A stretch of DNA of 14,968 nt from an uncultured Sphingopyxis sp. (lineage in GTDB: Bacteria; Pseudomonadota; Alphaproteobacteria; Sphingomonadales; Sphingomonadaceae), in contig CAKZIN010000040.1 of assembly GCA_936933955.1 (NCBI GenBank), positions 1 through 14,968 of the forward strand. Reading direction: 5' to 3'. Below the pieces are notes generated by a model, which saw only the letters and a program-made list of their open reading frames with translations, was not told the DNA's origin and did no database searches. The translations under genes were made by a program, and so were the position numbers. This document shows positions 1-5,870 of the stretch, one piece after another. Every line of letters starts with the position of its first letter. Within the stretch, counting starts at the first letter, position 1.

Positions 1-603
1 GGGGAGGTCGACCACCATCTGCCCGCCGACGCCCCACGCGCGCAGCGTTCGCGCCGCCGCCTGAGCCCCCGCGAGCGCGAGCCCGCGCGCCGGATCGCCG
101 TCGACGTCGACCGTGACGAAGGCCGCGGTCTGTTCGATCCGCAGCACGCCGCCCGCAAACGCCTCCACCCCGGCCGCCGCCGCTTGCGTGAGCTCTACCC
201 ACCCCGCATCGTCGAGCGCGCCGTCCTCGACGCGAACCATGCGCACCGGCGCCGCGCCCTCCTCGGCCAGCGCCTCGGCGAGCGTGCGGGTGCGTGGTTC
301 GGCATCGGTCGCCACCGCGCGGGCACGTTTGATGAGGTCGCGTTCGGGGATCGCCGCGCGTGTCACGCGCCAGTGCAGCTTCGCGCCCTCGCTTACTCTC
401 GGAGGCACGGTAACGGCCAGCTCGCGCCCGTCGTCGAGCCGCGCCACCCCCTCGCGCGCCGCAACGAGCCGCGCGGCCACCACGTCGCCCGCGATCAGCT
501 CACCGTCGCGCTGGGTGCGGGTGGCGAGGATGGTGCCGCGCTCGACCAGCGCCGCGCGGACCTCACCGATGCCGCGCTCGACCAGCCAGAGGCGCTCAGC
601 CAA
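1..603 (-). CDS. RNase E/G-family protein, N-terminal part (gene cut by left window edge)
   Basis: Likely an RNase E/G-family endoribonuclease, or a degenerate relative, acting on RNA in the cytoplasm. The visible 201 residues begin MAERLWLVERGIGEVRAALV. They contain a catalytic-region-like stretch at about residues 157-200: IEQTAAFVTVDVDGD, then AAARTLRAWGVGGQMVVDLP. In the family these correspond to the segment carrying the two metal-binding aspartates (IDVN... and ...GGIIVIDF). The region before it is much shorter and more divergent than the S1-containing N-terminus of E. coli RNase G. I chose the TTG at 603-601, which has a GGGGC purine stretch just upstream and overlaps the end of maf by 8 bases; a GTG 18 bases further up is possible. 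The order infA, maf, RNase-like is familiar from sphingomonads, and it would be co-transcribed with maf. The C-terminus and its zinc-link cysteines lie outside the window. Confidence 0.72.
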   Translation of the reverse strand, partial: MAERLWLVERGIGEVRAALVERGTILATRTQRDGELIAGDVVAARLVAAREGVARLDDGRELAVTVPPRVSEGAKLHWRVTRAAIPERDLIKRARAVATDAEPRTRTLAEALAEEGAAPVRMVRVEDGALDDAGWVELTQAAAAGVEAFAGGVLRIEQTAAFVTVDVDGDPARGLALAGAQAAARTLRAWGVGGQMVVDLP

Positions 604-1201
604 GCGCCAGCCCCGCCGCACGGAGCAGCGCGCGGGTTTCGAACAGCGGCAGCCCGACGATGGCGCTGTGGCTGCCGGTCATCCACCGGCACAGCGCGCC
701 GCCGCGCCCCTGAATGGCATAGCCGCCCGCCTTGCCGATGCCCTCTCCGGTGGCGGCGTAGGCGGCGATTTCCGCCTGCGTGAGCGCGGGCAGCGCGACG
801 ATGCTGGTCACCAGCCGCTCGCGCACGCGACCGTCGGGGGAGGCCACCGCTACCGCGGTCATCACCTTGTGCCGTCGTCCCGAGAGCACGCGGAGGCAGG
901 CGGCGATCTCCGCCTCGCTCTCCGCCTTGGGGAGGATGCGGCGCCCGGCCGCGACCACCGTATCGGCGGCGAGGACGATGGCGTCGGGATGCCGCGCCGC
1001 GGCGACCGCGAGCTTGTCGCGCGTCACGCGGCGGGCATAGTCGGCAGGCACCTCCCCACGCCGGGGGCTCTCGTCCACCTCCGGCGGGTCGACGAGGTCG
1101 GGGGTCACGCCAAGCTGCGCCAGCAACTCCAACCGCCGCGGCGATCCCGAGGCGAGGATAAAGCGCGTGCGTTCCGCTGCGTTCATTGGCGGTTCGGTCA
1201 T
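596..1201 (-). CDS. maf: Maf family nucleoside triphosphate pyrophosphatase
   Basis: Maf proteins are cytoplasmic pyrophosphatases that hydrolyse non-canonical or selected nucleoside triphosphates to monophosphates, and overproduction inhibits septation in some bacteria. The 201-residue product has the family signature near its start (LASGSPRRLELL, residues 16-27). Further family blocks follow: VDESPRRGE, VLAADTVV with the catalytic aspartate, LSGRRHKV, and a C-terminal GKAGGYAIQG...GSHSAIVGLPL block. Length is normal for the family. The ATG at 1201 is taken as start; a second in-frame ATG at 1186 is equally plausible, and neither has a clear Shine-Dalgarno sequence. It lies 69 bases downstream of infA and its last 8 bases overlap the RNase E/G-like gene, so the three probably form one transcript. 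Substrate preference (dTTP/UTP against m7GTP) cannot be read from what I see. Confidence 0.93.
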   Translation of the reverse strand: MTEPPMNAAERTRFILASGSPRRLELLAQLGVTPDLVDPPEVDESPRRGEVPADYARRVTRDKLAVAAARHPDAIVLAADTVVAAGRRILPKAESEAEIAACLRVLSGRRHKVMTAVAVASPDGRVRERLVTSIVALPALTQAEIAAYAATGEGIGKAGGYAIQGRGGALCRWMTGSHSAIVGLPLFETRALLRAAGLALG

Positions 1202-1270
1202 GCGGCGGCGCTCAACAAACTCGTCCTGCCGCTACGAGGGGGGAGGGCCCCGCGTCCGCGCGAAATCGCC

Positions 1271-1516
1271 TCAGCTCATCCCCGGACCGCCGCGGCCCGG
1301 CATGTAGCGATAGGCGATGCGCCCCTTGGTGAGGTCATAGGGGGTGAGCTCGACCAGCACCTCGTCGCCGACCAGCACGCGGATGCGGTGCTTGCGCATC
1401 TTGCCCGCGGTGTGGCCGAGAATTTCGTGCCCATTCTCAAGCCGCACGCGGAACATGGCGTTGGGCAACAGCTCCACCACCTGCCCACGCATCTCCAGAA
1501 GCTCTTCTTTCGCCAT
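1271..1516 (-). CDS. infA: Translation initiation factor IF-1
   Basis: IF-1 binds the ribosomal A site of the 30S subunit and works with IF-2 and IF-3 to select the initiator tRNA. The 81-residue protein begins MAKEELLEMRGQVVELLPN and carries the whole OB-fold (S1-like) domain, including FRVRLENGHEILGHTAGKMR, RIRVLVGDEV and ELTPYDLTKGRIAYR. Standard IF-1 is about 72 residues; this one continues with a Gly/Pro-rich tail, YMPGRGGPGMS. The frame is open further upstream (to 1549), but the ATG at 1516 matches the universal MAKEE start and is preceded by GAGG four bases away. A promoter candidate lies about 60 bases upstream. It is the first gene of the likely infA - maf - RNase transcript. Confidence 0.96.
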   Translation of the reverse strand: MAKEELLEMRGQVVELLPNAMFRVRLENGHEILGHTAGKMRKHRIRVLVGDEVLVELTPYDLTKGRIAYRYMPGRGGPGMS

Positions 1517-1573
1517 CCAACCTCGACATTGCGCGAACCCCGGCCACAAGCGCCGCCCCGCGATTTGGGGGCG

Positions 1574-1602
1574 CGCATAGCGGATGGGGCGGGGGTTGGC
1601 AA
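1574..1602 (-). promoter_or_regulatory. Candidate sigma-70-type promoter for infA
   Basis: On the minus strand TTGCCA (1602-1597) is followed after exactly 17 bases by TATGCG (1579-1574). This resembles a -35/-10 pair with a 5/6 match at -35 and a 3/6 match at -10. Transcription would begin near 1567, giving a leader of about 50 bases before the infA ATG. This is pattern matching only; alphaproteobacterial promoters are degenerate. Confidence 0.38.
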
Positions 1603-1654
1603 AGGGGCATGGCCTCCCTCACCGCGAGAGGGTGGGGCGAGGGCGTGTGCCCCT
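1603..1654. repeat. Intergenic palindromic element (stem-loop)
   Basis: An imperfect inverted repeat. The outer arms AGGGGCA (1603-1609) and TGCCCCT (1648-1654) are perfectly complementary. Inside them CCCTC (1616-1620) faces GAGGG (1639-1643), and ACC (1621-1623) faces GGT (1631-1633). The inner part resembles the common proteobacterial intergenic motif of the form CCCTC...GAGAGGGTGGGGCGAGGG. It sits between the divergent infA and helix-turn-helix genes, directly upstream of the infA -35 candidate. It could be a dispersed repeat copy or a structured element in the leader of the plus-strand gene. Confidence 0.45.
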
Positions 1655-1690
1655 GTCCTACACCGCCCGCGCCATGCTCCCGTCGCGCGC

Positions 1691-2620
1691 ATGGCACAGC
1701 AACAGCACAGCAGCAGCGCGGCGGCTTCGGGTCGGGGCGCTTTCGAGGATCAGGGCGAGGCGGAGGGTTTGCCGCCCGGCCTCTCTTACGCGGAGGACGG
1801 GGTGACGATCGTGCGCGGCGCGCCCGAATTGCAGCTCGTGCCGCCGTCGTCGCCCGCCAACCCCGACGACTATATCTGGCGCCCGATCGCGCGGCGGCCT
1901 CGACGCGACGGGTGGAGCCCCGACAAGCAGCGCAAGTTCATCGAGGCGCTCGCCGAAACGGGGGTGGTCGAACGCGCGGCAGAACGCGTGGGGCTGTCGG
2001 TGTCGAGCGCCTATCGCCTGCGTGCGAGCGCCGATGCGGAGGGGTTTCGCGCGGCGTGGACGGTGGCGCTGCAACATGCCGCGCAGCGCGTGCTCGACCT
2101 CGCCTTCACGCGCGCGATCGAGGGGACGGAGGAGCCGGTGTTCGACCGCGACGGCTGCCGCGTGGCGACCCGTTGGCGGGCCAACGACCGGCTGACGATG
2201 TTCTTCCTGCGCGCCTATATGCCCGAGCGTTTCCGCGACGCGCACCGCTCCACCCGCGATCCCGCAGAGCCGCTGCCCCCACCGCCGGTGGACCTCGACG
2301 CGGCCATAGAAGGCATCGTCGCTCGCCCCGCCGACGTCGCTGCGACGCGCGAGGCTGACGAGCTCCCCGAACTCTACCGCGACGCGGAGTTGCTGGCGGA
2401 GGAGGGTCCGCCGCAGGAGGCATGGCGCCCCGCGCCGATCGTGAACACACCGCTCGCAACCGCGCGGGCGAGCGAACGACGGCAGGCCGAACAGCAAAAA
2501 CGCAACCGCCACCAACGCCGCGCGGAAGAAGCGCAAGCGCGCGCCGGGGAAAAGAAGCACCGCGAGTTCATCAAGTTCTGCGAAGACGAAATGCGCCGCG
2601 CGGAACGGGCGATGCGGTGA
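1691..2620 (+). CDS. Helix-turn-helix protein of unknown function
   Basis: I do not recognise a named family. The 309-residue protein has a low-complexity N-terminus (about 1-30), then a basic segment and a probable helix-turn-helix at about 75-112 (WSPDKQRKFIEALAETG, then ERAAERVGLSVSSAYRLRA). That arrangement is like resolvase/homeodomain-type and phage terminase small-subunit DNA-binding domains. A conserved-looking helical block follows at about 117-185, with RAIEGTEEPVFDRDG and NDRLTMFFLRAYMPERF. A proline-rich linker leads to a strongly charged C-terminus (about 257-309), predicted helical or coiled coil and rich in Arg, Glu and Gln. The ATG at 1691 is the only good start; the frame stays open far upstream, but that stretch is antisense to infA and maf. 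No Shine-Dalgarno is visible. It stands alone, with no phage genes nearby. DNA binding is likely; its role is unknown. Confidence 0.75.
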   Translation: MAQQQHSSSAAASGRGAFEDQGEAEGLPPGLSYAEDGVTIVRGAPELQLVPPSSPANPDDYIWRPIARRPRRDGWSPDKQRKFIEALAETGVVERAAERVGLSVSSAYRLRASADAEGFRAAWTVALQHAAQRVLDLAFTRAIEGTEEPVFDRDGCRVATRWRANDRLTMFFLRAYMPERFRDAHRSTRDPAEPLPPPPVDLDAAIEGIVARPADVAATREADELPELYRDAELLAEEGPPQEAWRPAPIVNTPLATARASERRQAEQQKRNRHQRRAEEAQARAGEKKHREFIKFCEDEMRRAERAMR

Positions 2621-2750
2621 TGGGCGCCCGCTCGCGAAGTGGCGGGAAACAGGGGTTTTTGGCGTGAACTTAGCCTGAACTTTCGCGCTCATGTGCTCCG
2701 GCGGAGGCTGGAGTGGTGGCGAGCAGGCGCACTCTTTTCTTCTCCCTACT

Positions 2751-2831
2751 CGTGCTCCTGCGAAAGCAGGAGCCTAGGGCGTTACAGCGCGGTGTTCGAC
2801 TGCCCTGGGCTCCTGCCTTGGCAGGAGCACG
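2751..2831. repeat. Two-hairpin inverted repeat (REP/BIME-like) between convergent genes
   Basis: Two hairpins face each other. The first is GCTCCTGC (2754-2761), loop GAAA, GCAGGAGC (2766-2773), a perfect 8-bp stem. The second is GCTCCTGC (2809-2816), loop CTTG, GCAGGAGC (2821-2828), with the same stem. The flanks are also complementary: CGTGCTCCTGC (2751-2761) with GCAGGAGCACG (2821-2831), and CCTAGGGC (2773-2780) with GCCCTGGG (2802-2809) apart from one wobble. The whole 81 bases can therefore fold as one cruciform or as two separate stem-loops. This is typical of bacterial interspersed mosaic repeats, and I believe the GCTCCTGC core recurs in sphingomonads. It lies between genes that end toward each other, so it may also stop transcription from both sides, though there is no U-tract. 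The rest of 2621-2900 shows no gene. Confidence 0.75.
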
Positions 2832-2900
2832 TCGGGGGCTGGGGCCGACGGGGGCGTTGCCTGTCGCGCGCTTCCGCCATCGCCGCAGCACGCATACGCG

Positions 2901-3746
2901 TCAGCCGACCAGCTTCAGCCGCCTCGCCGCGCGCCAGAGGGTGGTCTTGACCCGTGCGTGGTCGGGCCAGCGGGGGGGCGGGGTGGGGGTGATGCCGCGG
3001 GCGCGGAGCCAGTGGTTGGCGACGTGCGCCTCCCCTTCGCGGTAGCTCCAGTTCGAGCGCCAGGTGATCGACAGCGAGATCGCGGGCGCATCGCCCACGG
3101 TGACGAAGTGCGGCGCCATCACCGGCATCAGCACCGCGCGGCCGGGGGTGAGCGTGTGTTCGACGCCGCCATCGCGCATATCCTCCCGCCAGGTCAGACC
3201 GCGATGCCCGCCGCCGTGGTAGCGTTCATGCTCGATCGGCGGAGCATAGCGCGCATCGCCCTGCGGGAACACGGTCATCACCTTGGACCCGACCAGCTGG
3301 AGCAGGATGTTGTGCTCCGGGTCGAAGTGATAGGGCGTCATCGACCCCGGCGAGGACACGAAGATGAAGCCCTGCCGCGTCAGCATCGGCCCGGTGCGGG
3401 GCGCGACGATATCCTCGATCTCCCCCAGCAGCGCGTCGAGCAGCGCGGCGTAGGCGGGGACGGTCTCGACGTTCTTCAGCACCGCCCAGCTGCGATTGTC
3501 GGCGATCGTGCGGATGGTCTCGCCGATGCCGAGCCCGTTGGAGGGCGCGTCCTCGGGCAGCGTCGCGACGTCGATGTCGCTGCGGTTATACTCGACCTTG
3601 TTCGCGGGCAGCCCCTCCCCCAGCGCGGCCAGCGCGTCGAGGCTGAGCAGCGGGTGATCGGCAAAGCTGTGCGGAAAGCTCGCCGCTTCGTTGGGATAGG
3701 CGGCGGCGATCGCCGCGCGCGCGTCGGGACCAAAGGCGTGGGTCAT
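2901..3746 (-). CDS. Cupin-like / JmjC-domain Fe(II)-2-oxoglutarate oxygenase
   Basis: A 281-residue protein of the bacterial cupin-like JmjC type (JmjC_2/Cupin_8), probably a hydroxylase acting on a protein or small-molecule side chain. The metal site is visible: HFD in PYHFDPEHNILLQLVGSK gives His140 and Asp142, and the distal His213 is in MAPHFVTVGDAP. The pattern YHFDPEHN...VGSKVMTVFPQ is the usual JmjC strand pair. The start is the ATG at 3746, which overlaps the stop of the upstream acyltransferase gene as ATGA. The frame is open further up, but that would read through the neighbour. Translation is probably coupled, since no strong ribosome binding site precedes it. The N-terminal 120 residues are helical and divergent, and may recognise the partner. 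Substrate unknown. Confidence 0.85.
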   Translation of the reverse strand: MTHAFGPDARAAIAAAYPNEAASFPHSFADHPLLSLDALAALGEGLPANKVEYNRSDIDVATLPEDAPSNGLGIGETIRTIADNRSWAVLKNVETVPAYAALLDALLGEIEDIVAPRTGPMLTRQGFIFVSSPGSMTPYHFDPEHNILLQLVGSKVMTVFPQGDARYAPPIEHERYHGGGHRGLTWREDMRDGGVEHTLTPGRAVLMPVMAPHFVTVGDAPAISLSITWRSNWSYREGEAHVANHWLRARGITPTPPPRWPDHARVKTTLWRAARRLKLVG

Positions 3747-4897
3747 GGGTGAGCGCTCTCGCTTTGGCGCCAGGCCTTGGCGGCGTGCCAGGCGCGGGTG
3801 GCGGCGTGCGCCGCGTGGAACTGGAGGCGCGGGGCGATGCCAGGCAGCGGCAATGCGTAGCTCGCAATGGCGCGGCGCTCGCTCCACAGGCTGTCGATCA
3901 TCGGATGGTCGGCGACCGCGAGGCTGTCGGTGCGCGCGTAGCCGAGCAGCCGCGGCAGGCTCTCGCGCTGGATCAGGACGCCGGGGGAGAAGCGCGCATA
4001 GGCTTCGTCATAGGCGGTCTTGAAGGTGAACGCCTCGTTCCGCTCGATCAGGCTGACCAGCATGGCGACGTCGCGGCGATCGAGGGTGATGGCGGTGACG
4101 GCGACGCGGCCTGCGTCGTGCGCGGCGGTGAAGGCGGCGGTGCAAAAGGTGCGGGTCGCGTGCGCCGACGCGAGCGCGGAGCCCGCCGCGCCCTTCCACC
4201 CCGACGCTTCGAGCGCGAGGAAGCGGTCGATCCAGCCGGGGCCGTCCCGCTCGACGGAGAGGTCGACCGCGAGCGCGCCCAGCTCGCCGAGGCGGCTCCA
4301 CTGGCGGCGCAGCTCCTTGCGCTTCTTGCCGCGGACGGCGCCGTCCCAATAGGCGGCGGGGTCGAGCGTGCTGGAGATCATCGCGCGGGCGTGGGCGTCG
4401 TGGCGGCGCAGCGGCAGGCGGTGCGCGGCGGCAGCCGCCTCCAGCCCGCGCGCGGTGGCGCTGTCGCTGGGAAGGTCGGGGACGCACAGCTGCGCGGCAG
4501 CAAAGCGGCGCGGGAGCGCGGCGATCAGCGCGGCCCAGGCGGCGTCCTCCTCGCCTGCGCGAATGGCGATGGGCGGGATGAGGCCGTTGGGGTGGCGCCA
4601 GCTCGTCACCGTGCGGATCGGCGCGCGGCCATGACGGGGGAGCGCGGCGAGCGCGAACAGCGCGACGCCCGCGCCATCGGCGGCGACGACCTCCGCGATC
4701 ACCGGGTCGGCATCGCCCAGCCCGGCGTCGAGCGCGCTCCTCAGCAGCGCGGCGCGGGCGAAGGGGTTGGCATCGCTCGCCTGCGCAGCGACGGCGTCGA
4801 GCCGCGCCCAGTCGGCGTCGCTCAGGCTCGCCGGCGCGTGCCAGCGCAGCTCGAGCGGCGCGCGGTCGGACGCGGTGAGGGAGGGGCGGTGCGGCAT
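3743..4897 (-). CDS. GNAT-superfamily acyltransferase, BioF2/FemAB-like
   Basis: A 384-residue protein of the Acetyltransf_6 type (BioF2-like; relatives are called CelD/BcsL or FemAB-like). The second half carries the family pattern: AYWDGAVRGKKRKELRRQWSR (about 182-202), FLALEASGWKGAAGSAL (226-242), then AVTAITLDRRDVAMLVSLIERN and FTFKTAYDEAYARFSPGVL (290-308). Members transfer acyl or aminoacyl groups from CoA or tRNA, often in envelope or exopolysaccharide pathways. The N-terminal half is a weaker, GNAT-like copy, as is usual for two-lobed FemAB folds. I chose the ATG at 4897; a GTG 12 bases upstream (4909) is possible, and neither has a clear ribosome binding site. It overlaps the JmjC gene by 4 bases, and the two probably act on the same molecule. 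Substrate unknown. Confidence 0.83.
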   Translation of the reverse strand: MPHRPSLTASDRAPLELRWHAPASLSDADWARLDAVAAQASDANPFARAALLRSALDAGLGDADPVIAEVVAADGAGVALFALAALPRHGRAPIRTVTSWRHPNGLIPPIAIRAGEEDAAWAALIAALPRRFAAAQLCVPDLPSDSATARGLEAAAAAHRLPLRRHDAHARAMISSTLDPAAYWDGAVRGKKRKELRRQWSRLGELGALAVDLSVERDGPGWIDRFLALEASGWKGAAGSALASAHATRTFCTAAFTAAHDAGRVAVTAITLDRRDVAMLVSLIERNEAFTFKTAYDEAYARFSPGVLIQRESLPRLLGYARTDSLAVADHPMIDSLWSERRAIASYALPLPGIAPRLQFHAAHAATRAWHAAKAWRQSESAHP

Positions 4898-4970
4898 CGT
4901 CGCGCGCACTCTAGCGCAGGCGACGTTACGGAGAAGTTGCCGTCACACATGCACTTGGCGTTGTGTGCCT

Positions 4971-5870
4971 TCAGTGCTCCCAGCCGAGCGGGCCGGTGAC
5001 GGGCTCTCCGTCGAGCAGCAATGGAGCCTCGCCCCGCATGCGCACTTCGCCGATGCGCTCGGCGGCGACCGGCGGCGCGGCGCCCGCGGGCAGCGTGGCG
5101 AGCAGCGCGTAGTCGTCGCCCCAGCGCAGCGCGGCGTCGCGCAGCTCGGGCGTGATCGACGTGGCGAGGGGGACGGCGGCCGCGTCGAGCGCGAGCGTGA
5201 CCCCGCTCGCCTCGGCGATATGCGCCGCGTCGCGCAGCAGGCCGTCGCTGACGTCGCACATGGCGGTGGCGCCTGCCGCCGCCAGCGCCTGTCCTTCGGT
5301 GAGGCGCGGTGTGGGGCGGAGGAAATGCGCGACCTCCGCATCGCTCGCGGGGCCTGCGTCGGTGAGGTGGCGGAAGCCCGCGAAGGCGGCGCCGATCTCC
5401 CCCACCAGCCACAGCGCGTCACCGGGGCGCGCGCCGCTGCGGGGCGGGGCGCTGTGCGGCGCGCGGCCGATCGCGGTCAGCCCCAACACCCGCGCGCTCC
5501 CCTCCGGCAGCGCGCCGGTGTCGCCGCCGATGAGGGGGAGCGCGTGGGCCTCGCACGCCTCCGCCAGCCCCTCGGCAAAGCGCGCGTCCCACGCATCGTC
5601 GCGGGCGAGCGTGAAGCCGAGCAGCGCCCCCAGCGGCACCGCGCCCTTGGCGGCGAGGTCGGAGAGGTTGCGCGCCACCAGCTTCCACGCGACGTCCGCA
5701 GCGTCGGCGGCAGGGAGCCAGTGCACCCCCTCGATCATCATGTCGTGGGTGAGGACGATCGTCTCGCCGCCGAGGTCGAGCACCGCGGCGTCGTCATCCA
5801 GCCCGCGCGCGGCGGGGTGCGTGGCGAGGCGGCGCAGCCCCTCGATCCACGCGCGCTCGCCTGCGATCAG
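4971..5870 (-). CDS. thiL: Thiamine-monophosphate kinase
   Basis: ThiL phosphorylates thiamine monophosphate with ATP to give thiamine diphosphate, the active cofactor. The 299-residue product shows the PurM/ThiL pattern: LDDDAAVLDL (25-34), THDMMIEGVHWLP (41-53), NLSDLAAKGAVPLG (68-81), GGDTGA (115-120), CDVSDGLLRDAAHIAEASGV (205-224) and GDDYALLATLP (251-261). The usual N-terminus (a short helix before RRLATHPAARGL) is encoded upstream of the first ATG/GTG/TTG in frame, which would cut off the ATP-site aspartates. Reading back, an in-frame TAA lies 36 bases before the CTG at 5870-5868, with no conventional start between. I therefore call CTG as the start. It overlaps the nusB stop as CTGA and has GGAGAG just upstream. 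It is the last gene of the hisG-hisD-nusB-thiL run. Confidence 0.9.
   Translation of the reverse strand: MIAGERAWIEGLRRLATHPAARGLDDDAAVLDLGGETIVLTHDMMIEGVHWLPAADAADVAWKLVARNLSDLAAKGAVPLGALLGFTLARDDAWDARFAEGLAEACEAHALPLIGGDTGALPEGSARVLGLTAIGRAPHSAPPRSGARPGDALWLVGEIGAAFAGFRHLTDAGPASDAEVAHFLRPTPRLTEGQALAAAGATAMCDVSDGLLRDAAHIAEASGVTLALDAAAVPLATSITPELRDAALRWGDDYALLATLPAGAAPPVAAERIGEVRMRGEAPLLLDGEPVTGPLGWEH

Noticed and set aside
113..1690. Open plus-strand frame continuous with the helix-turn-helix gene, giving a potential 835-residue protein
   Set aside because: This part is antisense to maf, infA and the RNase-like gene, and its translation is low-complexity Arg/Ala/Ser/Pro. Stop codons are scarce at this GC content; protein-like sequence starts only at 1691.
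2627..2660. Possible intrinsic terminator after the helix-turn-helix gene (CCCGC/GCGGG stem, then five T)
   Set aside because: The stem is only 5 bp and the T run starts nine bases after it, so it is too weak to call.
1658..2692. Minus-strand open frame of 344 codons across the helix-turn-helix gene
   Set aside because: Low-complexity Arg/His/Ala translation without motifs; the plus-strand product has an HTH, a helical core and a charged tail, and better codon character.
2830..2850. Hairpin CGTCGG/CCGACG beside the two-hairpin repeat
   Set aside because: Short 6-bp stems are common by chance at this GC content and no T-tract follows.
3747..3887. Upstream extension of the JmjC gene by 47 codons
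   Set aside because: It lies wholly inside the acyltransferase gene and is low-complexity; the ATGA overlap gives a natural start.
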